Assembly: GCF_000981585.1 (NCBI RefSeq)
Contig: NZ_LN831776.1
Coordinates: 7,431,902 to 7,495,901 of the forward strand
Direction: 5' to 3'
DNA length: 64,000 nt
DNA from: Paenibacillus riograndensis SBR5
GTDB taxonomy: Bacteria; Bacillota; Bacilli; Paenibacillales; Paenibacillaceae
In this document: positions 7,495 through 15,482 of the stretch, one piece after another
Position numbering within the stretch: position 1 is the first letter of the stretch
Layout: every line of letters begins with the position of its first letter
Notes under the pieces: model-generated
Databases searched by the model: none
What the model saw: only the letters and a program-made list of their open reading frames with translations
What the model was told of the DNA's origin: nothing
Program-made: the position numbers and the translations under genes

Positions 7495-9066
7495 CTAGAC
7501 CGCACCAATAGACGGCCATTCCAGCTCAAACCCGTTATTGCGCAGGCGGGTCTGGAAGCTGCTCAGCTGTTGCGGGGAATTTCGCACCCCACGGGGAGTA
7601 GTCCCGTTATCCAGACAATAGGCCGCCAGCATGCCTGCAGCCTCTCCAATGTTCCATTCCACCGGGTGAAGCCGGTAGCAGCCATTGGTGATATGCGTGG
7701 TCCCAATGTTTTTGGCAGCAGCGATCAGGTTGTTCACCCGAACCGGGATCAGCGCCCCCAGCGGGATCTGGAACGGCAGCGAAGGAATGTCGATGAAGGT
7801 CCGCAGCGCCGTGCTGGGATGAAGATCAATCCGGTAGCTGCCGATGCCAACAGTATCCGGGTATTTCTCGGCTTTGCCGCCGGGACGGCCGGCCGGGCTG
7901 AGATGCTGCTCCAGAATCGTATATTCCGCGCGGATACGGCGTCCTTCACGGATATACGGAGCCTGTGCAAGTCCATGCGGCGCTCCCGTCGCATCCGGCC
8001 GCGGACGAAGGCCAGGGTAACCTATGCCGCCATCTTTGCGGGGAGCCTCTGTCTGCATCCAATACAACAGGGAAAGACTGAGCTGCTTCGCTCTCTCCAG
8101 ATGGCGGTGCCTTTCCTCCGGAGCAACGTCAACAATCGGTCCGAGCCAGTAGTCATTCTGCGGCCAGTTGACCACGCTGAGGTCCGTCTTGTAGGTCCCG
8201 GGCTGAAAATTATTGCGGTCCGCCAATCTCCGGTAAGTAAACAGCGGATTTGCCCCCTCCTCCGGCAAAAGCACATAGGTCACAGGCGCAAGCGTTGAGG
8301 GGGAAGGAACGGTCCAGCTCAGCTGTGGAGCCGGCCAGAAATCAGCCTGATAGTTCTTCCAGAAGTCATATTCCCGCGGCTTGGCAATCGTATAATCTTC
8401 ACCCTCGTTATAGTCGAGCGCCAGGCAATGCGTGAACGCCTGGATATCCCGGGGATTCGCCGGACCCGCAAGCGCGTGTCTCTCCCCGGTCTCGGCAACG
8501 GATTCTGCGCCGGTTACGTACTCCACGCCTGCAAGCGGCAGCACATCCCCTTCCTCGGTTGCATCCAAAAAATAGCTGCCTGTCAGCACCAGCCTATCTC
8601 CATCCTGCCCGCACACCGTTACTGAAATCACCTCATCCCCGTCTGTCTCGGCCTGCACGGGCTTATATCCGGTCCATATCTGCAGCCGCCCGCTGTGCAC
8701 ATAGGGGGCCAGCATATCCCGGAGCACCGCCAGTGCGGTGCGCGGTTCATGTGAGAGACGGCTGACCCAGGCATTTCCGGGATTGAACCCCGCCCGGGCG
8801 CGCGCCTGCTCCGTGAGCGGGAAGAATCTGCGGTAATAGTCGCGTACTGCATTCCGGTAAGTCCGGTAGCTTGCCGTACAGCCAAACTGTTCAATCCAGC
8901 GGTTCTCATCAGGAGGCACCACCTGGCTGGTGAGCTGTCCGCCAATCCATTCATAGGCCTCGGTCATCACCACCGACCGTCCTGACCTTGCAGCACCAAG
9001 AGCGGCCGCACAGCCTCCGGTTCCACCGCCGATAATGATTACATCTGCCTGAATCTGTTTCGTCAT
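7495..9066 (-). CDS. FAD-dependent oxidoreductase (FAD_oxidored family)
   Basis: A 523-residue flavoprotein with an N-terminal Rossmann motif (VIIIGGGTGGCAAALGAARSG) and the GGQLTSQ segment typical of the FAD_oxidored group. The conserved DATEEGDVLPLAGVEYVTG region lies in the middle. The C-terminal part contains AAKNIGTTHITNGCYRLHPVEW, another conserved flavin-contact region. Members are often found with sugar-degradation genes, but no such genes flank this one and the substrate is unknown. The start at MTKQ follows GGAGGAGATAATGAA. The gene is isolated, with a 966-base repeat-filled gap upstream. Confidence 0.8.
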   Translation of the reverse strand: MTKQIQADVIIIGGGTGGCAAALGAARSGRSVVMTEAYEWIGGQLTSQVVPPDENRWIEQFGCTASYRTYRNAVRDYYRRFFPLTEQARARAGFNPGNAWVSRLSHEPRTALAVLRDMLAPYVHSGRLQIWTGYKPVQAETDGDEVISVTVCGQDGDRLVLTGSYFLDATEEGDVLPLAGVEYVTGAESVAETGERHALAGPANPRDIQAFTHCLALDYNEGEDYTIAKPREYDFWKNYQADFWPAPQLSWTVPSPSTLAPVTYVLLPEEGANPLFTYRRLADRNNFQPGTYKTDLSVVNWPQNDYWLGPIVDVAPEERHRHLERAKQLSLSLLYWMQTEAPRKDGGIGYPGLRPRPDATGAPHGLAQAPYIREGRRIRAEYTILEQHLSPAGRPGGKAEKYPDTVGIGSYRIDLHPSTALRTFIDIPSLPFQIPLGALIPVRVNNLIAAAKNIGTTHITNGCYRLHPVEWNIGEAAGMLAAYCLDNGTTPRGVRNSPQQLSSFQTRLRNNGFELEWPSIGAV

Positions 9067-9272
9067 TTCATTATCTCCTCCATAATTGAACAAAATAAGT
9101 ACTGCAACTGAACAAAATAAGCACTGTTTCCCCCTGCCTTTACTTATATGTAATTTTTAGAGATGATTTTACAACTTAAAATTCTCAGGTAACCGAAAAA
9201 AAGGAACAATAGAGGTTTGGGCGATGTATAGCAGAGGTCCAGTGGCCTTGTTAGAACCACAAACCGCACTAG

Positions 9273-9675
9273 CCCCGCTTCTCGGCAGAATCAAAGGTAT
9301 TTTTACCTCTCATTTCACTCAATTGCCCGCTTCTGGCTAAATCAAAGGTACTTTTACCTCTCATTTCACTCAGTCGCCCGCTTCTGGCCGAATCAAAGGT
9401 ACTTTTACCTCTCATTTCACTCAGTCGCCCGCTTCTGGCCGAATCAAAGGTACTTTTACCTCTCATTTCACTCAGTCGCCCGCTTCTCGGCCAAATCAAA
9501 GGTATTTTTACCTTTCATTTCACTTAGTTACCCATTTCTAGCCGAATCAAAGGTACTTTTACCTCTCATTTCACTCAGTTGCCCGCTTCTGGCCGAAACA
9601 AAGGTACTTTTACCTCTCATTTCACTCAATTGCCCACTTCTGGCCAAATCAAAGGTACTTTTACCTCTCATTTCA
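9273..9675. repeat. Family A tandem array: eight copies of a 51-bp unit
   Basis: The core AAAGGTAcTTTTACCT begins at 9293, 9344, 9395, 9446, 9498, 9549, 9600 and 9651, giving spacings of 51, 51, 51, 52, 51, 51 and 51. Each core can form a small AGGTA/TACCT hairpin and is followed by CATTTCACTCAGT and a GCCCGCTTCTGGCC segment. Because 51 is a multiple of three the array reads open in places, but there is no ribosome binding site and I do not regard it as coding. The rest of the 9067-9272 gap is AT-rich with no recognisable gene. Confidence 0.9.
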
Positions 9676-9757
9676 GGGATTCCCCACCGCTCCAAAATAA
9701 ACGGGGGCATGCTAAAGACGGATCGTTGTACTCCTTCACGATCGATCCGCAGCCGTT

Positions 9758-9938
9758 ACGGACAGGAAAGCCGTTATGGATAGAAGATTTGGCTATTCCG
9801 CAGTAGGGACGGACTGAGATACCCTTATTTGATCCCTTTCCCCTTGATTCCAGGCTCGATCGAACGATATAACGCCTCCTTAGTCCGTAACTGCTGAAAA
9901 AGTAAGCTTTTGGGCAAAATAAGGGCTCCTCTGTCCGC
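9758..9938. repeat. Family E four-core element (two direct, two inverted)
   Basis: Cores like ACGGACnnAGGAnnCCnTTAT occur in direct orientation starting at 9758 and 9809 and in inverted orientation ending at 9888 and about 9938. Spacing is 51 and 50 bases and the whole element spans about 181 bp. The same layout and length recur in the family D elements at 51903-52081 and 60619-60796, which have different core sequences. Confidence 0.7.
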
Positions 9939-10032
9939 TTCAGTTCGCTGATGGAGCCCAATCCTTCTGCATCGCTTATATCCTGTGAGGCTGCCAAGAT
10001 ATCCGCACTTTTTTACACTGTATATTTCTAGA

Positions 10033-11954
10033 GTAAAGGGCTGGTGCAACCCAGCCCCTCCTCATCAAACCGTACGTGAGGTTTTCCCTCATACGGCTTT
10101 CCGATGTTCGTCATTCATGGGCATGCAGATTACAATAGCGTTTTTAGTCCATATTGGATGGTCAAATATTTAACTTCTGACCTGGACCTCATCCATCTCC
10201 CGCGTTGTCTCTTCTTCGCGTACCACCGGGTTAATCTTTGCAAAATATACCAATCCAGTTTCGCTAATCTCTTTTGGCTGTAGTTCGTGTAGTAATAATT
10301 TCTCCATCCTTGAATCTTTGGATTGAGCCATTCCACCTGTTCCGCCAACGTTCTTGAGCGCATGCTCGGAGGGGCTAATCTTTCTTTGACCACGCCTCGG
10401 ATGCGCTCCTCTGCCTTTTTCGTTAGCCATTGCTGTGTGGTGTAATATACCTTCCCTTGGGAAGTTTCTGCTTTCGTTTTTCGATGGTGCATTCCTAAAA
10501 AGTCGAATCCTTCGTCTCCTGTCCACAGGCCTACAATGCGGGTTTTGGTCGGATGTAGAGTTAACTCCAGACGTTCCATGATTCTGCTTATGAGCTCATA
10601 GGCATGTTCGGCGTCCTTTTTCGTTTTACAGACTACGACGAAATCGTCTGCATACCTGGTCAGTTCCCCCAATCCACTTCCGTGTTTCTCCCATAGCCGG
10701 TCAAAGTAGTTCAAGTAGATATTCGCCAACAGCGGTGAGATGACGCCACCTTGTGGTGTCCCTAAATCGGAACGCCTCACGTTTCCTTCTTCCATAACTC
10801 CCGCCTGAAGCCATTTCCGTATTAACTTCAAGATTCTCCTGTCATTGATACGCATCTGTACCAGTTTCATGAGCTTCTCTTGATTAATGTTGTCGAAGTA
10901 ACCTTGGATATCGACGTCGACTACCCAATTTCCTTTGCGGTTGCAGGCTTTCCGGATTCGTTCCAGCGCTCCTTTCGCACTTCGCTTCGGGCGAAATCCG
11001 AAGGATACTTCTTCGAAGTCTGCTTCGAAGATGGGCTCAATCACGAGTTTGGTTGCCATCTGTATGACTCGGTCGCGCACGGTGGGTATGCCCAGCGGCC
11101 TTGGCTTCCCGTCTTTCTTTGGGATATAGTGCCGCCGCACAGGCTGCGGATGGTAGCTGCCTTCTTTCAATTCTCGCTCACAGGTCTTAAGGAAGTTCGT
11201 TTCTCCTCGTTCCTCGATGTCTGCGAGCGTCACGGCATCTACTCCTGCTGCTCCCTTATTCGCTTTCACCCGTTTCCAGGCTTCACACAGCACATCCGGG
11301 CGGTAGACCTTGTCATACAGCGCATGAAATTTACGCTTCTTGTTCTCCTTGGCCGCATGACCTAGCTTTTCTTGGAGTTCTTGAACTTTTTCCTTTGGTG
11401 TCGTTAGCCCTTTGGCATTCACTCACTCGTACCTCCTCCAAAAGCATAAACAAAGCAGGGCTCCTTCCCTCCCTAAGGTTATGTTGTCCTTAGGTTCTTC
11501 GGTATTATGAGCCCCTCGGACTCCCTTCCCACAGACGGTTCATTTCATCTTTTGGACTTATAGAGCGTCTCTTTACGGGTTTCTAAAAAAAAAATTCCTC
11601 CCGTGTGGGGGAGGGTCTCCCCAGTTCACTGCGTCTTCTTTCCTTCCATGCCGATCCCCATACGCCGGAGGATTCTTCACTGCCGTTCCAAGTTCTCTGC
11701 AGCTTCCGTGGTCTTCACCCGTATAGGCGAGGCTCGACTTCCTCTCTCCCCCCTTGCGGGGCCTTTGTGACGACGCGGCAGGATTCACTTCATGTTACGG
11801 CCTAGCAGGTTGCTCGCCCTGTCTCTGACCGGACTTTTGTCGATGCGCTTCTACGCACAGATTTCGCCGTACGCAGGCATCCCAGCTACACGGGGGCTTG
11901 GCCCCTCCCGTGACCGGACTTTCACCGGCTAGAAGATACGTGCTTTCTGGGCAC
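10033..11954 (-). mobile_element. Group II intron, apparently complete
   Basis: The intron RNA reads on the minus strand from GTGCCCAGAAAGCACG at 11954 to a TTTAC 3' end at 10033, about 1.92 kb. Domain V is recognisable near 10060-10095 (AGCCGTATGAGG, a GAAA-type tip and CCTCACGTACGGTT). A domain VI-like hairpin GGGGCTGGGTTGCACCAGCCC-type follows, directly before the 3' end. Domain IV encodes the reverse transcriptase/maturase. The boundaries are inferred from these conserved ends, to within a few bases. It sits just behind the terminator of the carboxypeptidase gene, an insertion preference known for class C introns. Confidence 0.8.
10130..11422 (-). CDS. ltrA: Group II intron reverse transcriptase/maturase
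   Basis: A 430-residue intron-encoded protein. RT blocks are clear: [44 protein letters not shown] and the catalytic YADDFVVV. The maturase (domain X) region follows with [13 protein letters not shown]. The protein ends soon after at [18 protein letters not shown] and has no H-N-H endonuclease domain, as in class C and some other bacterial introns. It splices its own RNA and mobilises it by retrohoming. The start is a GTG after GGAGGAGG. The reading frame is intact, so the intron may still be active. Confidence 0.95.
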   Translation of the reverse strand: MNAKGLTTPKEKVQELQEKLGHAAKENKKRKFHALYDKVYRPDVLCEAWKRVKANKGAAGVDAVTLADIEERGETNFLKTCERELKEGSYHPQPVRRHYIPKKDGKPRPLGIPTVRDRVIQMATKLVIEPIFEADFEEVSFGFRPKRSAKGALERIRKACNRKGNWVVDVDIQGYFDNINQEKLMKLVQMRINDRRILKLIRKWLQAGVMEEGNVRRSDLGTPQGGVISPLLANIYLNYFDRLWEKHGSGLGELTRYADDFVVVCKTKKDAEHAYELISRIMERLELTLHPTKTRIVGLWTGDEGFDFLGMHHRKTKAETSQGKVYYTTQQWLTKKAEERIRGVVKERLAPPSMRSRTLAEQVEWLNPKIQGWRNYYYTNYSQKRLAKLDWYILQRLTRWYAKKRQRGRWMRSRSEVKYLTIQYGLKTLL

Positions 11955-11967
11955 GCCCTAATACAAT

Positions 11968-12010
11968 AAAAAAGCACTGCCCTCCACCTTTCGGGGAATT
12001 GCAGTGCTTT
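11968..12010 (-). terminator. Terminator of the carboxypeptidase gene, upstream flank of the intron
   Basis: AAAGCACTGC and GCAGTGCTTT form a 10-bp stem, followed on the minus strand by a T tract. The intron begins about 16 bases past the stem. A second GCAGTGCTTT copy lies at 12011-12020. Confidence 0.85.
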
Positions 12011-12038
12011 GCAGTGCTTTAATGATTCAGCAGACTTA

Positions 12039-12965
12039 TTATTTGGATACCGGAACAGCATCATAGTACTCTTCCAGCGTAATGCCCCGCTCCGCGATGG
12101 AGGCAGCAATATCTTTTCCTACATAGCGGACATGCCAAGGCTCATACATATACCCGGTGATCGCCTGTTTGCCCTCAGGGTAGCGGATAATGAAGCCATA
12201 CTCAGCCGCGTGAGCTGCCAGCCAGTTGGCTTCCTCTGTTCCGGCAAAGCAGGTTTCTGCCGCGCATTTGCCATCCGTCCCGGACAGGTCGATCGCCAGC
12301 CCTGTCTGATGCTCGCTGTGTCCAGGCACGGCGCTATAGGTACGGGCTTTCTCTTCACCGTCTCTTTTGACATAGTTATTAAACAGCCGGGTCTGAGTAG
12401 CCTCGGAACGGTAGCCGGAAACCCCGGCCAGATGTACGCCGTCTTTCAGTGCACCTGCGAACATTTTCTCCAGTGCATCAGCAGCAGTCTTCCGCAGCAT
12501 CCGTTTCTCAATCTTATCCGAGAAAATAAACGGCACGTCAGGATAGACCAGATCAGCCGGCTTATAGCCATCCGGCAGCTTGTACTGCTTATTGATCATA
12601 GCAGCCACACTATCTGGTTCGGCAGCGGTAAGCTCTGCTGCCGGATCGGCTGAACCGGAGCTGTCCGGATCAGAGGGCTTATCCGCTGGCGTTGGCGAAG
12701 GCTTCACGGCCGCCTCATTGCCGGAATTATCCGGCTCGGCAGAAGCCCCATCTCCAGTGGCCGTGTCTGATCCCTCTGGAGCGCCGCTGGCCACGGCTGA
12801 AGGCTCCGGTGCGGAGCCTGGCTGTCCCTGAAGCTCACCACCCGCGCTTGCGGAGGCTCCCTCCTCCTGTGAAGCCGAAGGCGACGGCGAGTTATATTTG
12901 CCTATCCCCCAGCCTACAGCAACTACAATAATGAGTAAAATGACGATTTTAGCAGTCTTAGACAT
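12039..12965 (-). CDS. D-alanyl-D-alanine carboxypeptidase, M15 (VanY) family
   Basis: A 308-residue membrane-anchored zinc peptidase that trims the terminal D-Ala from peptidoglycan stem peptides. An N-terminal membrane helix (about 5-23) is followed by an unusually Ser/Ala/Pro/Glu-rich linker of about 100 residues, probably a wall-spanning spacer. The M15B catalytic domain then shows SGYRSEATQ, the zinc-binding SEHQTGLAIDL (His and Asp ligands) and EPWHVRYV with the third ligand. The start MSKTAK follows GGGAGGAA. A signal-anchor rather than a cleaved signal is likely. Confidence 0.9.
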   Translation of the reverse strand: MSKTAKIVILLIIVVAVGWGIGKYNSPSPSASQEEGASASAGGELQGQPGSAPEPSAVASGAPEGSDTATGDGASAEPDNSGNEAAVKPSPTPADKPSDPDSSGSADPAAELTAAEPDSVAAMINKQYKLPDGYKPADLVYPDVPFIFSDKIEKRMLRKTAADALEKMFAGALKDGVHLAGVSGYRSEATQTRLFNNYVKRDGEEKARTYSAVPGHSEHQTGLAIDLSGTDGKCAAETCFAGTEEANWLAAHAAEYGFIIRYPEGKQAITGYMYEPWHVRYVGKDIAASIAERGITLEEYYDAVPVSK

Positions 12966-13184
12966 ATCCTGTGTTTCCTCCCAGAAAGTTAATGAATGCT
13001 CCAGACAAGCAGCCGATAAATGCACAGACGGAAATTTGGCTCCGGCTTCGTTTACCCGCTTAGAACCCGAAACACCCGCACCCTATTCGCTATAGGCAAT
13101 ACTCTATGACATCTGAAGTTCAAGTTATATTATAGACAAGCTTTGCGTCCAAAATGTTTCAAAACTTTAAAGATACACAAAGGC

Positions 13185-13239
13185 AAAAAAAATGTTACCA
13201 CAGCATGCCAGCCTGAGCGGCTGGCCGTCCTATGGTAAC
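13185..13239 (-). terminator. Terminator of the DEAD-box helicase gene
   Basis: GTTACCA (13194-13200) pairs with TGGTAAC (13233-13239), with an inner GCCAGCC/GGCTGGC stem. Eight T residues follow on the minus strand. Confidence 0.85.
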
Positions 13240-13267
13240 AAGTTTCATAAAATGAAATCCAGCGCCT

Positions 13268-15142
13268 CTATCTGGAGGAGCCTCGGCCCCCGCGCGTGCC
13301 CCCGGAGCCGTTGCCCCGGCCGCCGCGCGATGAAGCTTTGCCTCCGCTGCTGCGCCCTCCCGGGCCGTAGCCGCCTTTGCCGCCTTTGGAGCCGCTGCGT
13401 GCGCCGCCCCCCTTGGCAGGCGCTGACGAACTCCAGCCCCCGGCGTCATTGCTGCGGGCTACATTCGCTCTATGTTTCGGGCTGGCCTGTGCGCCGCCCG
13501 GATTATATCCGCTGCCGGAGCCCGCTCCTTTGGAGGCTCCGTAGCTGAAGCCTCCGGCTTCCGCGCCACGGGAAACGTTGGCGCTGTAGCCGCTGCCCGG
13601 GCCGCCTTTGGAACCGGCGGCCCCTTTGCCGCCGCGCTGGCCGGCGGCGCTTTCTCCGGCTGCATAGCCTGCAGCCGGGCTGCTGCTGCGGGCGTCGTAG
13701 CTGCCGTAGCCGCCGCCCGTTCTTGGCTTCGCCGCGCTTTTGCCGGCGTGCCCGCCGCCTCTTGGCGCAGCGTCGCCCCAGCCGCTGCGCTTGCCGCCAG
13801 CCGCTGCGCTGCGGCTGCGCCCTTCTGCAGGCGCGCCCCAGCCGCCTGCTTCCTTGCCGCGGCCGCGTCCGCCCGCACCCGGCCGCGCCCCGGCTTCGGC
13901 GCGCGGAGCTCCGCCGCTGCGCCCCTGGGCGCGCCCGCCGCGTCCATTGCGGGCGCCTTCCGGCACGGCGTTCTGGCGTCCGCCCTGCACGGAGATGAAT
14001 TCGCCTACGCCGAATTCATCCTTCTCGTACCGGCGGCGGTCCAGCCGCTGGGAGATGCCGTGCTCGATCAGCTCGAGCCCGGCGCGTTCGCGCGGCGAAG
14101 CGAACGTGATCGCCAGTCCCTTGCCGCCTGCGCGGCCGGTCCGGCCGATCCGGTGAATGTAGCTGTCCGCATCCAGCGGCAGATCATAGTTGAAGACATG
14201 CGTGATGCCCTCGACGTCCAGACCGCGGGCAGCCACATCCGTGGCCACCAGCAGCTGCAGCTTCGCCTCGCGGAACCGTTTCATCACCGCTTCGCGTTTG
14301 CTCTGCGACAAGTCGCCGTGCAGCTCGTCGCAATCATAGCCGGCGGCCTGGAGTGCTTCATTCAGCTTGGACACACGGCGTTTCGTCCGGCAGAAGATCA
14401 TCGCCAGGTAAGGACGGTCCCGCTCGATCAGCGCGATCAAAGCTTCTTCCTTGTTGCGGTCCGAGCATTCCACCACCTGCTGGCGGATATTCTCCAGCGG
14501 AATAGGGGAACCGCTTTTAATAACGATATCCAGCGGCTCTTTCATGTATTTGCTGGCCAGCCGCTTGATCGGGTCCGGCATGGTCGCGGAGAACAGCATC
14601 GTCTGGCGGCGGTAAGGCACAGCCGTAATAATGGTTTCCACATCCTCCAGGAAGCCCATATGCAGCATTTGGTCCGCTTCATCCAGCACCAGCATCTTGA
14701 CCCCGCCGAGATCCAGCGTTCCCCGGCGTATATGATCCAGCAGCCTGCCCGGCGTCCCGATAATCAGATGCCGGCCGCCTTCCAGCTTGCGCAGCTGCTT
14801 TTCCACATCCTGGCCGCCATATACGGCCAGAATTTTCACTCCGGTATGGCGCGCCAGCTTGCGGGCCTCCTCGGTAATCTGCAAAGCCAGCTCGCGGGTC
14901 GGTGCCATGATAAGCGCCTGCGGATATGCCTGCTCCACACGGATCTTGTCCATAATCGGCAGCAGGAAGGCCAGTGTTTTGCCTGTTCCCGTCTTGGCCC
15001 TTGCGATAACGTCCAATCCCTGCACCAGCGGAGGAATAGCTTCTTCCTGCACTGGTGTAGGCTTAGCAATCCCCTGACCCTGAAGCAGGCCGTTCAATAA
15101 TTCCGATACTCCCAGTTCCTTAAAACCCGGCAAAGTCTCCAC
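13268..15142 (-). CDS. DEAD-box ATP-dependent RNA helicase with long Gly/Arg-rich tail
   Basis: A 624-residue RNA helicase. The Q motif region KPTPVQEEAIPPL, Walker A AKTGTGKT (about 49-56), PTRELA, GTPGR, DEAD, SAT and the C-terminal ARGLDVEG and HRIGRTGRAG motifs are intact. From about residue 395 the protein becomes a low-complexity tail of some 230 residues rich in Gly, Arg, Ala and Ser, with many RGG-like steps, instead of the structured DbpA RNA-binding domain. Such tails bind RNA nonspecifically and help in cold-shock or ribosome-assembly helicases (CshA/DeaD type). The tail-coding DNA is very GC-rich compared with its surroundings. Confidence 0.92.
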   Translation of the reverse strand: METLPGFKELGVSELLNGLLQGQGIAKPTPVQEEAIPPLVQGLDVIARAKTGTGKTLAFLLPIMDKIRVEQAYPQALIMAPTRELALQITEEARKLARHTGVKILAVYGGQDVEKQLRKLEGGRHLIIGTPGRLLDHIRRGTLDLGGVKMLVLDEADQMLHMGFLEDVETIITAVPYRRQTMLFSATMPDPIKRLASKYMKEPLDIVIKSGSPIPLENIRQQVVECSDRNKEEALIALIERDRPYLAMIFCRTKRRVSKLNEALQAAGYDCDELHGDLSQSKREAVMKRFREAKLQLLVATDVAARGLDVEGITHVFNYDLPLDADSYIHRIGRTGRAGGKGLAITFASPRERAGLELIEHGISQRLDRRRYEKDEFGVGEFISVQGGRQNAVPEGARNGRGGRAQGRSGGAPRAEAGARPGAGGRGRGKEAGGWGAPAEGRSRSAAAGGKRSGWGDAAPRGGGHAGKSAAKPRTGGGYGSYDARSSSPAAGYAAGESAAGQRGGKGAAGSKGGPGSGYSANVSRGAEAGGFSYGASKGAGSGSGYNPGGAQASPKHRANVARSNDAGGWSSSAPAKGGGARSGSKGGKGGYGPGGRSSGGKASSRGGRGNGSGGTRGGRGSSR

Positions 15143-15230
15143 CTCACATTTTTCTGTAATTTGTTCAATTCATATCACTATAGTTATCCAGTTCCTGGAG
15201 TAATGTAGGCAGGATGCCGTTGCCGCATAT

Positions 15231-15272
15231 TCAAAACAAAAGCGGAAGAACCCCGTCTCCGGAGCCCTTCCG
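15231..15272 (-). terminator. Terminator after the ABC1 kinase gene
   Basis: A hairpin with arms CGGAAG/CTTCCG and a CTCCGGAG core at 15242-15272 is followed on the minus strand by CTTTTGTTTT. It lies about 210 bases past the stop. The rest of 15143-15482 shows no gene. Confidence 0.55.
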
Positions 15273-15482
15273 TCTCACTAGCCGCCCTTCAGCCCTGCAG
15301 ATGCGCGGTCCAAAGTTCGGTTTCAGGGGCAGCAGCGATCCACCGGACATTCAGACGGCACTCCATTTGCGTTCCATTACACTCTATATCCAAGCTTCTT
15401 ATTTAGGATTAAGAAGTTAACCTTTACATTGTACTTGATCCCGTGCCGTTTGTGTGCAACTCCCCAAGAATATTTATTACGG

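Noticed and set aside
7335..7529. 64-codon open frame between the DUF3243 and FAD oxidoreductase genes
   Set aside because: Composition and codon use look random and it overlaps the end of the oxidoreductase gene.
9273..9675. CRISPR array
   Set aside because: Units are nearly identical over the whole 51 bp with no unique spacers, and there are no cas genes in the window.
9269..9710. Open frames of 76 and 60 codons with 17-residue repeats on the minus strand
   Set aside because: They are the family A repeats read through because 51 is divisible by three; no ribosome binding site, and the phase breaks at the 52-base step.
9668..9997. 109-codon open frame on the minus strand
   Set aside because: Spans the family E element, lacks a ribosome binding site, and has no protein-like features.
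10170..10526. 118-codon open frame inside the group II intron
   Set aside because: It is an alternative frame of the reverse transcriptase gene, which holds all RT motifs in its own frame.
13472..15100. 542-codon open frame on the plus strand opposite the DEAD-box helicase
   Set aside because: Produced by high GC in the helicase tail; no family motifs, whereas the minus strand has all helicase motifs.
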